Of a stretch of DNA of 14,214 bases, positions 7,377 through 14,195 are shown piece after piece. The number at the start of each line of letters is the position of its first letter. The stretch's first letter is position 1. This stretch comes from an uncultured beta proteobacterium. GTDB taxonomy: Bacteria > Pseudomonadota > Gammaproteobacteria > Burkholderiales > Burkholderiaceae_C. The DNA is taken from NCBI GenBank assembly GCA_903859265.1, contig CAIOLZ010000048.1, forward strand, positions 1 to 14,214, written 5' to 3'. The notes under the pieces were generated by a model. The model was not told where the DNA came from, searched no databases, and was given only the letters and a program-made list of their open reading frames with translations. Position numbers and translations under genes: made by a program.

Positions 7377-8108
7377 CTACGGATTAACGCACCAGGGCGC
7401 GGCGTTGTGCACCAATCCCATCCACAGCGCCCATCCTGAGCAGCCGGCCAAAGCCACACCGGCCAGGCGTACGCCCCATTCCCCCGTTCTGGCGCGCGCG
7501 GTCAGGGCGCCCTGACCCATGACCGAGCCCTGCATACGGAACCAGAGCATTGGGGCCAAGGTCATGCTCAAGCTGGTACCGATAGAGAACAGCGCCATGG
7601 CGGTGGCACCCTCGAGCACGCCACCGGCCATGGCCGCCACCAGCACGGCGGAATACAGCAGGCCGCAGGGCAAAAGGGCCCAGACCGAGCCCAGCAGCAG
7701 CGGAGCGCCCACCGATGTAACCCAGGGCGCACGCAGGGCCGCGCCCCCGGCTTGCCTGGCCCTGTTCCAGATCGAGCGGCCAGCACGTGCGAACCAAAGC
7801 GGTTGCCTGGCCTGCCAGACAAGCACCAGCCCGAGCAACACACCGGCCACATGAAACATGGTCCAAAGCGGACGCAGCGCTGCCGACTGGATCGTCAGCC
7901 AGCCCAGGCCTTGCATCGACGCCGCGGCAAAGGCACCCAACAGCGCGTAGCCGATCAAACGGCCGATTTGAAAAACGGCGATTGCGGTGTGCCTGTGAGA
8001 ACCCGCTGCCTGTCCTAAACCCGCACAGGCAGCACCGCACATCGCCACGCAATGAGGCCCCCCTGCCAATCCCATTAACAGCGCTGTGAGCGCCAAAGAA
8101 AGGTGCAT
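7377..8108 (-). CDS. TauE/SafE (UreH/DsbD-2-like) membrane protein
   Basis: This 243-residue inner-membrane protein has about six hydrophobic segments. Its first segment carries G-G-P-H-C-V-A-M-C-G-A-A-C (16-28). This histidine/cysteine motif is characteristic of the TauE/SafE proteins related to the UreH and DsbD transmembrane domains found near cbb3 oxidase genes. The annotation 'sulfite exporter' comes from distant relatives. The H-C-x3-C cluster and the location suggest metal (possibly copper) or thiol handling for oxidase assembly, which is inference. A second block, W-A-L-L-P-C-G-L-L-Y, places another Cys in a membrane segment. It starts nine bases after the hemN stop and is probably cotranscribed with it. 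No strong Shine-Dalgarno is visible before the ATG. Confidence 0.85.
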   Translation of the reverse strand: MHLSLALTALLMGLAGGPHCVAMCGAACAGLGQAAGSHRHTAIAVFQIGRLIGYALLGAFAAASMQGLGWLTIQSAALRPLWTMFHVAGVLLGLVLVWQARQPLWFARAGRSIWNRARQAGGAALRAPWVTSVGAPLLLGSVWALLPCGLLYSAVLVAAMAGGVLEGATAMALFSIGTSLSMTLAPMLWFRMQGSVMGQGALTARARTGEWGVRLAGVALAGCSGWALWMGLVHNAAPWCVNP

Positions 8109-8117
8109 CCGGGGATG

Positions 8118-9527
8118 CTAAATGATCTTGGAAAAGCGGGCCCGGGTTTGGTCGGCTTGTAAATAACGGTCAAACACCATCGCGACCGCACGCACGAAAA
8201 ACCAGCCTCTGGCCGTGACCTCAATACCGGAAGTCGATAGCTCGACCAGACCTTGCTCCTGCAATGCCACAAGCGATTGAAGTTCCGCGGCAAAGTAGGT
8301 TCTGAAGTCGATCAGATAGGACAAGTCAATCGACTCGAACTGCAGCTCCCCCTGGCACATCAAGGCCATGACAACGGCGCGGCGCACCAGGTCATCGCGC
8401 GACAGCGCCAGGCCCCGCACGACGGGAAAACGGCCATGGTCGAGCGCGTCGTAATACTCGTCCAGCGTCTTGGCATTCTGGCTGTAGGTCGCTCCGATGC
8501 GCCCGATGCTGGAAACACCGAGCGCGATCAAATCGCAGTCGGGTTGGGTGCTGTAACCCTGAAAATTGCGATGCAAGCGCCCCTGCCTCTTGGCCACCGC
8601 CAAAGAATCATCGGGCAGCGCAAAGTGGTCCATCCCGACATAAACATAACTGGCTTGGGCGAACGCCCGCAAGGATTGCGACAACATGGAAATTTTGGCT
8701 CCGCCGCTGGGCAATTCCAGCGTGATGATGCGGCGCTGCGGCTTGAAGCGCTCGGGCAAGTGTGCATAGGCATACAGGGCAATCCGGTCGGGCCGCAATG
8801 CCACTACCTGCGCCAGCGTACGGTCAAACGATTCCGGGCTTTGCTGCGGCAAGCCGTAGATCAGGTCCACGTTGATGGACTCGAAGCCCCGGGCGCGCGC
8901 CGCCGCCACGAGCTCAAAAACCTGCTCCACTGGCTGCACCCGGTGCACGGCCTTTTGCACAGCGGGATCGAAGTCCTGGACGCCGAAACTCAAGCGGTTG
9001 AAGCCAAGGGTGGCCAGCGTATCGAGACGCTTGGCATCCACCGTGCGGGGGTCAATCTCGATCGAATACTCACCACCGGGCGCAAAGCGGAAGTTGCGTT
9101 GCAACATGGCCATGAGTTCAGCCAACTCGTCGTCTGTCAGAAATGTCGGACTGCCGCCACCCAGATGCAACTGGCTAACCGACTGGCCTTGCCCGATTTG
9201 CGCGACATGCAAATCCACTTCACGGCTCAAATAACGCAAATATTCCGCGGATTTTTCATGGTGCTTGGTGATGATCTTGTTGCACGCGCAGTAGTAGCAC
9301 AGCGACTCACAAAACGGAATATGCACATACAGAGACAGGGGAAGTGCCATTGCCGCAGTCCCGCCCCTGCGCAACCTTAACGCCTGCGCATAGTCGTCGG
9401 CGCGAAACGCTTCTACAAAGCGGTCCGCGGTCGGATAAGAGGTGTAGCGCGGGCCGCTCACATCGTAGCGGCGCAAAAGGTCGTCACTCACTACCGCACT
9501 GTTGGCAGCAACTTTGGATTGGTTCAT
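8118..9527 (-). CDS. hemN: Oxygen-independent coproporphyrinogen III oxidase (radical SAM)
   Basis: HemN decarboxylates coproporphyrinogen III to protoporphyrinogen IX without oxygen, giving haem under low oxygen. The 469-residue product shows P-R-Y-T-S-Y-P-T-A-D-R-F near the N-terminus and the HemN radical-SAM signature H-I-P-F-C-E-S-L-C-Y-Y-C-A-C (Cys 73, 77, 80, 82). It also has H-L-G-G-G-S-P-T-F and N-V-D-L-I-Y-G-L-P, so it is true HemN rather than the HemW look-alike. The frame extends 22 codons further to a TTG at 9593, but that TTG lies inside the FNR palindrome. The ATG at 9527 has GGAGA four bases upstream and gives the usual N-terminus. It diverges from fnr, and the shared FNR box predicts induction when oxygen falls. 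Confidence 0.96.
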   Translation of the reverse strand: MNQSKVAANSAVVSDDLLRRYDVSGPRYTSYPTADRFVEAFRADDYAQALRLRRGGTAAMALPLSLYVHIPFCESLCYYCACNKIITKHHEKSAEYLRYLSREVDLHVAQIGQGQSVSQLHLGGGSPTFLTDDELAELMAMLQRNFRFAPGGEYSIEIDPRTVDAKRLDTLATLGFNRLSFGVQDFDPAVQKAVHRVQPVEQVFELVAAARARGFESINVDLIYGLPQQSPESFDRTLAQVVALRPDRIALYAYAHLPERFKPQRRIITLELPSGGAKISMLSQSLRAFAQASYVYVGMDHFALPDDSLAVAKRQGRLHRNFQGYSTQPDCDLIALGVSSIGRIGATYSQNAKTLDEYYDALDHGRFPVVRGLALSRDDLVRRAVVMALMCQGELQFESIDLSYLIDFRTYFAAELQSLVALQEQGLVELSTSGIEVTARGWFFVRAVAMVFDRYLQADQTRARFSKII

Positions 9528-9531
9528 GGTG

Positions 9532-9536
9532 TCTCC
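9532..9536 (-). promoter_or_regulatory. Ribosome binding site setting the hemN start
   Basis: Minus-strand GGAGA lies four bases before the ATG at 9527. It supports that ATG over the upstream TTG at 9593, which falls in the FNR operator. Confidence 0.7.
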
Positions 9537-9579
9537 ATATCGGTCACGCCAAATGTCGCGTAAACGCCAAAGAAAATGT

Positions 9580-9593
9580 TTGATGTAAATCAA
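9580..9593. promoter_or_regulatory. Perfect FNR box shared by divergent hemN and fnr
   Basis: TTGAT-GTAA-ATCAA is a ten-of-ten match to the FNR consensus. Its centre (9586.5) is 59.5 bases from both start codons (9527 and 9646). Towards fnr it sits exactly 41.5 bases before the start predicted from the CATAAT -10 at 9616-9621, which is the class II activation geometry. Towards hemN the same geometry puts a weak -10, GACATT (minus strand 9552-9557, three of six), in position. It may therefore activate both genes. Confidence 0.85.
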
Positions 9594-9615
9594 GCATTGT
9601 TAAGGCGGGAAAGAC

Positions 9616-9621
9616 CATAAT
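9616..9621 (+). promoter_or_regulatory. Candidate -10 element of fnr
   Basis: CATAAT matches five of six bases of the sigma-70 -10 consensus and predicts transcription from about 9628. No good -35 lies at 16-18 bases, as is usual for promoters activated by a class II FNR site. Confidence 0.55.
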
Positions 9622-9634
9622 TGACCTGCATCAG
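9621..9634. promoter_or_regulatory. Imperfect FNR-like box over predicted fnr transcription start
   Basis: TTGAC-CTGC-ATCAG matches eight of ten bases of the FNR consensus and keeps both TGA/TCA cores. Its centre (9627.5) straddles the predicted transcription start and lies 41 bases from the perfect box. Occupancy here should block RNA polymerase, giving negative autoregulation as known for fnr of E. coli. Binding is inferred. Confidence 0.5.
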
Positions 9635-9638
9635 GGGA
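9633..9638 (+). promoter_or_regulatory. Ribosome binding site supporting the fnr TTG start
   Basis: AGGGGA lies seven bases before the TTG at 9646. The next in-frame ATG is at codon 46, just after the first three cluster cysteines, so it cannot be the start of a functional FNR. This makes TTG the most likely initiator. Confidence 0.65.
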
Positions 9639-9645
9639 ACACATC

Positions 9646-10443
9646 TTGAACCACTCAAACGACACCTTGACGGGCATCTCTCACCCGCCCATCGCAATCC
9701 AACCCATCAATGCGGGAACGGGGTTGCATCCCAATGCGATCAAGGTCGCTTGCTCCAACTGCAATTTGCGCGAGCTGTGCATGCCGCTTGGTCTAAGCCA
9801 GACCGAAATCGACCGCATCGATGACGTGGTTGCCAGCCGGCGAAAAATCAAACGTGGCGCCACTCTCTTTCGCAATGGCGAAAAGTTCACCAGCCTGTAC
9901 GCCATTCGCACCGGGTTTTTCAAAACCTGCGTGGCCTCCGAGGATGGGCGCGACCAGGTAACCGGCTTTCAAATGGCCGGCGAAATCGTGGGTCTTGACG
10001 GCATCGTCAACGACCAGCACACCTGTGATGCGGTCGCACTCGAAGACGCCGAGGTGTGCGTGATGCCGTTTGACCGCATTGAAGAGTTGTCCCGCGAAGT
10101 GAACTCGTTGCAGCGCCATATGCACAAAATCATGAGCCGTGAAATCGTCCGCGAAAACGGTGTGATGTTGCTGTTGGGAAGCATGCGCGCAGAGGAGCGT
10201 CTGGCAGCATTTTTGCTTAATTTGGTTCAGCGCCTGCATGCGCGTGGCTTCTCGCAGTCTGAACTTGTGCTGCGAATGACGCGTGAAGAAATCGGCAGCT
10301 ATCTGGGCTTGAAACTGGAAACCGTGAGCCGCACCTTCTCCAAGTTTGCGGAAGACGGCATCGTCGAAGTCAAGCAGCGCCACGTGCGCATACTACGCAC
10401 CGATGCGCTCAAAGACATCGTCAACCCGCAAGTCTGCAACTAG
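9646..10443 (+). CDS. fnr: FNR-type [4Fe-4S] oxygen-sensing transcription regulator
   Basis: This 265-residue member of the CRP/FNR family is the only plus-strand gene in the window. Cluster cysteines 36, 39 and 45 (C-x2-C-x5-C) and 138 (E-V-C-V-M-P-F) correspond to E. coli FNR Cys20, 23, 29 and 122 with a constant offset of 16, so it should dimerise and bind DNA only when oxygen is low. The helix-turn-helix, M-T-R-E-E-I-G-S-Y-L-G-L with recognition residues E-T-V-S-R, predicts the TTGAT-N4-ATCAA target, which is present upstream. Likely targets here are hemN, fnr itself and, by analogy, the cbb3 operon. It starts with TTG. Its stop TAG overlaps the stop of the convergent membrane-protein gene. 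Such proteins are also called FnrL, Anr or Btr in other bacteria. Confidence 0.95.
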   Translation: MNHSNDTLTGISHPPIAIQPINAGTGLHPNAIKVACSNCNLRELCMPLGLSQTEIDRIDDVVASRRKIKRGATLFRNGEKFTSLYAIRTGFFKTCVASEDGRDQVTGFQMAGEIVGLDGIVNDQHTCDAVALEDAEVCVMPFDRIEELSREVNSLQRHMHKIMSREIVRENGVMLLLGSMRAEERLAAFLLNLVQRLHARGFSQSELVLRMTREEIGSYLGLKLETVSRTFSKFAEDGIVEVKQRHVRILRTDALKDIVNPQVCN

Positions 10444-10715
10444 GCTGACTCATCGGCGGGCGTGATGGGTGGTGCTGCGACCTGGTTGACCTCATAGGGC
10501 GGCAACGACAAAAGCAGAGTCAAAGCACCGCTGATGCTGGTGACCAGCCAGAACACAAAAAAGGAAAATGTGTAAACGGCCTGCCGCGACAGATCGACAT
10601 GCTGGCCAAACCAGTAAAAATCTTGCGGATCGGCCAGACTGAACACCAGCATTTCCATCACACCCGCCATCAGAAATGCTGGCCAGAGGATAGACATCAG
10701 TCGCGTCAATGGCAT
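10440..10715 (-). CDS. Small two-helix membrane protein at end of cbb3 operon
   Basis: This 91-residue protein has two hydrophobic segments (about 6-28 and 46-70) joined by a short loop containing D-F-Y-W-F-G, and a polar Pro-rich tail. A longer reading frame exists upstream, but the ATG at 10715 has a strong GGGAG six bases before it and starts 13 bases after ccoH, so it is chosen. I do not recognise a named family. Position suggests an oxidase assembly or accessory role, but nothing in the sequence shows one: no Cys, and only one His (His39). Its TAG stop shares CTAG with the fnr stop on the other strand. Confidence 0.75.
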   Translation of the reverse strand: MPLTRLMSILWPAFLMAGVMEMLVFSLADPQDFYWFGQHVDLSRQAVYTFSFFVFWLVTSISGALTLLLSLPPYEVNQVAAPPITPADESA

Positions 10716-10728
10716 GTGGCACTCCCAA

Positions 10729-11010
10729 TCAGGGCGTACCAGCAGGCCTGGGAACGCCGGTGGCTGCGTGGTTGCGGCCCTGCTCGGCCGGGGCCATATT
10801 GTTTGCGTTCGCACCCATCGTTTTGTTCAGTGCCATTCCCTTCTGGTAGTAGTTTTCGTCCGTCACAGGGTCGGGTCGGGTAACTGCCAGATAAAGCGTT
10901 ATGAAGCTGGCGACTACGACCACCGACGGACCCAGGACTACCATCCAGACGTAGCCGAATTTCCACCAGGGGGCGGCAGCAACCGCGGATTCAGATGTAT
11001 TGGCAGACAT
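10729..11010 (-). CDS. ccoH: FixH/CcoH-family cbb3 oxidase assembly protein (short form)
   Basis: This 93-residue protein has a single membrane anchor (about 20-42) after P-W-W-K-F-G-Y-V-W-M, followed by V-T-R-P-D-P-V-T-D-E-N-Y-Y-Q-K-G. The N-Y-Y motif just outside the membrane is typical of FixH/CcoH, which stays bound to the cbb3 oxidase during assembly. Classical FixH proteins are about 150-170 residues with a periplasmic domain; here only about 50 residues follow the anchor, so this is the short form. AAGGA overlaps the ccoG stop (TAAGGA), and the ATG follows nine bases after that gene, so the two are tightly coupled. It is followed by the small membrane protein gene after 13 bases. Confidence 0.85.
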   Translation of the reverse strand: MSANTSESAVAAAPWWKFGYVWMVVLGPSVVVVASFITLYLAVTRPDPVTDENYYQKGMALNKTMGANANNMAPAEQGRNHAATGVPRPAGTP

Positions 11011-11019
11011 AACTTTTCC

Positions 11020-12477
11020 TTATCGGGGAACAATAAAAACAGACTTCTCGGATACTTCCGGGGCCAAGCCATTCGCACTTACCGAAAATTCAATTTTGTA
11101 AGAGCCCGGCTCTGCGCCCTCATACGGCACCTGCACACGTACCGGAACCCAGCGTGACTGGGTCGATTCCACCACCACGTCCGGGTCGGAAGCCAGCAGA
11201 ATCGACGGCAATCCTGACACCGAGATGTGCAGGGTTTGCGTCGCCTCCGTGGCATTCATGATTTGCAGCCGGTACACATTCTCCAGTTTGCCACCGTCAA
11301 CGATACGCGCCAGGGAACCACGGTCACGCTCCACGTCCACTTTGAACGGCGAACGAAGCGCCAGGCTTACCGCCATGGCAATCACCACGGAGCCAAGAAT
11401 GGCGGTATAGATCAAGACCCGCGGGCGAAATATGTGGCGCAGCGTCTGGCTTTGGGTCCATTGTTTGTCGATCGCGTTTTCGGTCGAATACTTGATCAGC
11501 CCGCGCGCATAGCCGAGCTTGTCCATGACCGTGTCACACACATCCGCGCAGGCGCCGCAACCAATGCATTCATATTGCAGTCCCTTGCGGATATCAATAC
11601 CCGTCGGACACACTTGCACGCAAAGGCTGCAATCAACGCAAGCACCCAAATTGAGCGCCAGAGGATCAGATTGTCTGGATCGCGCACCACGCGGCTCACC
11701 GCGCTTTTCGTCATAGGTCACGATCAGCGTGTCGCGGTCAAACATCGCGCTTTGAAAGCGTGCATAAGGGCACATATGCTTGCAGACCTGCTCCCGCATA
11801 AAGCCGGCGTTGCCATAGGTCGCAAAGCCGTAGAACAGGGTCCAGAATATTTCCCACGACCCCATATTCAGGGCGGCTATCTCATGCCCCAGCGTATGGA
11901 TAGGCGTGAAATAGCCGACAAAGGTGTACCCGGTCCAAAGTGCCACTGCCAGCCACATGCCGTGCTTGGCCGATTTGCGCCAGAAGCGGTCAAACGTCAG
12001 TGGCCCGGCATCGCGTCGCATGCGTGCCGAGCGATCGCCCTCGGCGAGCTTTTCAAGCCACAAAAAAATCTCGGTATAGACCGTTTGCGGGCAGGTATAG
12101 CCGCACCACAAGCGCCCGGCTACCGCCGTAAAAAGGAAAAGCGAAAACGCGGAGATCACCAGCAAGCCGGTGAGATAAATAAAGTCCTGCGGATACAGAA
12201 CGAGATTGAAAATGTAAAATCGCCGCGCGCCCAAATCGAACAGCACCGCCTGGCGCTGGCCCCACTCTAGCCAGGGCACGCCGTAAAAAACGAGTTGGGT
12301 CAAAAAGACCATGCCCCAGCGCCATTTCGAAAAAAGGCCTGAGACACTGCGCGGGTAAATCTTCTTGTGCGACTCGTAAAGCGAAATCATTTCCGCGTCG
12401 GCACCGGCGGGGGGCCCAATGGGGCCCTTGTCCGCCGACACCGCGATCGGAATAACTTTTTTATTTAGCAGCGCCAA
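11020..12477 (-). CDS. ccoG: Cbb3 oxidase assembly protein CcoG (RdxA/FixG family, polyferredoxin)
   Basis: CcoG is a membrane iron-sulphur protein of cbb3 assembly, linked in other bacteria to copper reduction for the CcoN Cu(B) site. Visible are several membrane helices, R-L-W-C-G-Y-T-C-P-Q-T, K-H-M-C-P-Y-A-R-F, and two C-x2-C-x2-C-x3-C 4Fe-4S motifs at about 280-290 and 304-314. The C-terminal part (about 380-485) resembles the Ig-like periplasmic domain of the family. The start is uncertain. The chosen TTG at 12477 overlaps ccoP by 17 bases and has GGAG 11 bases upstream. Alternatives are ATG 12498, GTG 12441 and ATG 12390. The last would remove K-V-I-P-I, which I recall as common in relatives. 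The body of the gene is certain. Confidence 0.93.
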   Translation of the reverse strand: MALLNKKVIPIAVSADKGPIGPPAGADAEMISLYESHKKIYPRSVSGLFSKWRWGMVFLTQLVFYGVPWLEWGQRQAVLFDLGARRFYIFNLVLYPQDFIYLTGLLVISAFSLFLFTAVAGRLWCGYTCPQTVYTEIFLWLEKLAEGDRSARMRRDAGPLTFDRFWRKSAKHGMWLAVALWTGYTFVGYFTPIHTLGHEIAALNMGSWEIFWTLFYGFATYGNAGFMREQVCKHMCPYARFQSAMFDRDTLIVTYDEKRGEPRGARSRQSDPLALNLGACVDCSLCVQVCPTGIDIRKGLQYECIGCGACADVCDTVMDKLGYARGLIKYSTENAIDKQWTQSQTLRHIFRPRVLIYTAILGSVVIAMAVSLALRSPFKVDVERDRGSLARIVDGGKLENVYRLQIMNATEATQTLHISVSGLPSILLASDPDVVVESTQSRWVPVRVQVPYEGAEPGSYKIEFSVSANGLAPEVSEKSVFIVPR

Positions 12478-13372
12478 GGTTTGACAGGCTCCAGACATAA
12501 GCCGCCAGCACCCGGATTTGTGCTTCACTGAACTTGGCACCCTGGGCTGGCATCTGATTGACCTTGCCGTTGTTCACCATGTTGATGATGGCAGCTTCAC
12601 CGTACCCGTGCAGCCAAATGTTGTCTGTGAGGTTGGGCGCGCCAATCGTTTGATTGCCTTTGCCATCGGCTCCGTGACACGCGGAGCAGACGGCAAACTT
12701 GGGTTTACCCAGGTTGGCGCGCACCGAGTCGTGCGGGCTGCCTGAAAGGCTCAATACATAGTTGGCCACGTTTTTCACATCATCCGATGATCCCACCGCT
12801 GCTGCCATTACCGGCATCTGCCCTATGCGGCCTTTGGTAATTGATTCAATGATGTTTTCAGGTTTCCCGCCGTATAACCAGTCGTTGTCTGTGAGGTTGG
12901 GAAACCCCTTGCCACCACGCGCGTCGGAGCCATGGCATTGCGAACAGTTATTCATAAATAAGCGCTCGCCGATGGCGTGTGCTTGCGGGTCTTTGGCGAC
13001 ATCTTCAAACCCCATGTTCGCAAACTTGGCATACAAAGGCGCCACCTCCGCATTGCCCTTGGCCACTTCGGCATCGAGTTGTCCTTTGGACGTCCAGCCG
13101 GTTTTACCGGCATAGCTGCCCAGACCAGGGTAGAGATAGAGATACACGGCTCCGAACAGAACCGTGATGATGAACAGGCCTACCCACCAGCGCGGCAGTG
13201 GATTGTTCATTTCGCGCAAGTCGCCGTCCCAGACGTGACCGGTGGTGTTGTCGTTGGCCGTCATGGCCCGCGCTTTGCCGCTGAACCACAGCAGCAGAAG
13301 GCAAGCCGAAAGAGAAAAAATGGTAATTCCGGCGACGTACATCGACCAGAAACTGCTTGTAAAGTCACTCAT
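12461..13372 (-). CDS. ccoP: Cbb3-type cytochrome c oxidase subunit III (dihaem cytochrome CcoP)
   Basis: CcoP passes electrons from soluble cytochrome c to CcoO and on to the CcoN active site. The 303-residue protein has two membrane segments (about 11-32 and 60-82) separated by H-V-W-D-G-D-L-R-E-M-N-N-P-L-P-R-W-W, which is diagnostic for CcoP. Two periplasmic cytochrome c domains follow: C143-S-Q-C-H with axial Met in G-Q-M-P (187), and C229-S-A-C-H with axial Met in N-Q-M-P (274). The frame continues 56 codons upstream, but that part overlaps ccoQ and lacks protein-like features. The ATG at 13372 has AAGGA seven bases upstream. It follows ccoQ after 31 bases and overlaps the probable ccoG start. 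Confidence 0.96.
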   Translation of the reverse strand: MSDFTSSFWSMYVAGITIFSLSACLLLLWFSGKARAMTANDNTTGHVWDGDLREMNNPLPRWWVGLFIITVLFGAVYLYLYPGLGSYAGKTGWTSKGQLDAEVAKGNAEVAPLYAKFANMGFEDVAKDPQAHAIGERLFMNNCSQCHGSDARGGKGFPNLTDNDWLYGGKPENIIESITKGRIGQMPVMAAAVGSSDDVKNVANYVLSLSGSPHDSVRANLGKPKFAVCSACHGADGKGNQTIGAPNLTDNIWLHGYGEAAIINMVNNGKVNQMPAQGAKFSEAQIRVLAAYVWSLSNLGAAK

Positions 13373-13403
13373 GATGTTTCCTTGTTCGCTGTAGCGGGGC
13401 CGC

Positions 13404-13547
13404 TCAATCCTGCTCAAACGGCAGGTTGGCAGCTTCCGAAAAGTCGCTACTGCGACGCTTCGAATAGGCCCAGACCATGATGCCGATAAAGGTAGCAAAG
13501 CTGAGCAGGGTGGCAATGGAACGCAAGATGTTGATGTCAATATCCAT
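13404..13547 (-). CDS. ccoQ: Cbb3-type cytochrome c oxidase subunit CcoQ/FixQ
   Basis: This 47-residue protein begins M-D-I-D-I-N-I-L-R-S and has one membrane helix (about 8-27), then A-Y-S-K-R-R-S-S-D-F and the acidic end E-A-A-N-L-P-F-E-Q-D. This is the usual size and layout of CcoQ, a small non-catalytic subunit that stabilises the oxidase. The W-A-Y-S-K-R-R stretch after the helix and the final L-P-F are typical. The ATG has GGAGA six bases upstream (13554-13558). It lies between ccoO (27 bases away) and ccoP, the standard ccoNOQP order. It is short and easily missed by gene finders. Confidence 0.92.
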   Translation of the reverse strand: MDIDINILRSIATLLSFATFIGIMVWAYSKRRSSDFSEAANLPFEQD

Positions 13548-13574
13548 GGTGTTTCTCCGTAGCTTTTCGAGCGC

Positions 13575-14195
13575 TTATTTCAGAGCCAGGCCTAGCACCT
13601 GCAGGTAGGCAATCGTCGCTTCCAGCTCGGTTTTACCCTTGACTTCCTCTGCGGCGCCGGCAATTTGCGCGTCGGTGTAGGGCACGCCAACCCTGCGCAA
13701 GGCCGTCATGTGCGAAGCAATCGTGGTTTCATCCACTTTGTTTTCTCCAAGCCAGGGGTAGGCAGGCATGTTCGACTCCGGCACCACATCGCGCGGGTTG
13801 GTCAGATGGATGCGATGCCATTCGTCGCTGTACTTGGCGCCGACCCGCGCCAGATCAGGCCCGGTGCGCTTGCTACCCCACTGGAACGGGTGGTCATATA
13901 CCGACTCGCCGGCAACCGAGTAATGGCCATAACGCAGCGTCTCGGCACGGAAGGGACGGATCATTTGCGAATGGCAGTTGTAGCAGCCCTCTCGCGTAAA
14001 AACATCGCGTCCGGCAAGTTGCAAAGCGGTGTAGGGCTGGATGCCCTGCAAAGGCTCGGTGGTGGATTTCTGGAAAAACAGTGGCACGATTTCCACCATG
14101 CCACCTGCAAGCAGCACGATCAAAATCAGCACGATCATCAAAAAGTTGCTGGTCTCAATCTTTTCGTGAGACAGGCCGGAATTGTTATTGGACAT
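13575..14195 (-). CDS. ccoO: Cbb3-type cytochrome c oxidase subunit II (monohaem cytochrome CcoO)
   Basis: CcoO is the membrane-anchored monohaem cytochrome that feeds electrons to the CcoN catalytic subunit. The 206-residue protein has one N-terminal membrane helix (about 18-40), then T-R-E-G-C-Y-N-C-H-S-Q-M-I-R-P with haem-binding Cys71, Cys74 and His75. W-G-S-K-R-T-G-P-D-L-A-R-V-G and the axial Met in E-S-N-M-P-A-Y-P-W (143) follow. These are hallmark CcoO motifs and the length is normal. AAGGA (14206-14210) precedes the ATG by ten bases. The remaining 19 bases to the window edge hold no gene start; ccoN is expected immediately beyond. Confidence 0.97.
   Translation of the reverse strand: MSNNNSGLSHEKIETSNFLMIVLILIVLLAGGMVEIVPLFFQKSTTEPLQGIQPYTALQLAGRDVFTREGCYNCHSQMIRPFRAETLRYGHYSVAGESVYDHPFQWGSKRTGPDLARVGAKYSDEWHRIHLTNPRDVVPESNMPAYPWLGENKVDETTIASHMTALRRVGVPYTDAQIAGAAEEVKGKTELEATIAYLQVLGLALK

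Noticed and set aside
8253..9380. Long plus-strand open frame (375 codons) opposite hemN
   Set aside because: It lies wholly antisense to the clear hemN gene, with low-complexity, Arg/Gln/His-rich translation and no recognisable motifs. It is a shadow of high-GC codon use.
9528..9593. 22-codon N-terminal extension of hemN from a TTG
   Set aside because: The TTG falls inside the perfect FNR box, and a normal ATG with GGAGA exists at 9527.
10436..10500. Bidirectional intrinsic terminator between fnr and the membrane-protein gene
   Set aside because: The stops overlap, and I see no GC-rich stem followed by a T run on either side.
11227..12270. Plus-strand open frame (347 codons) opposite ccoG
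   Set aside because: It is antisense to the strongly recognised ccoG and has no protein-like features.
13373..13540. 56-codon N-terminal extension of ccoP
   Set aside because: It overlaps ccoQ in another frame, and the ATG at 13372 has a good ribosome binding site and the family's usual N-terminus.
13531..13544. FNR-like sequence TTGAT-N4-ATATC
   Set aside because: Only the left half matches, and it lies inside the start of ccoQ coding sequence.
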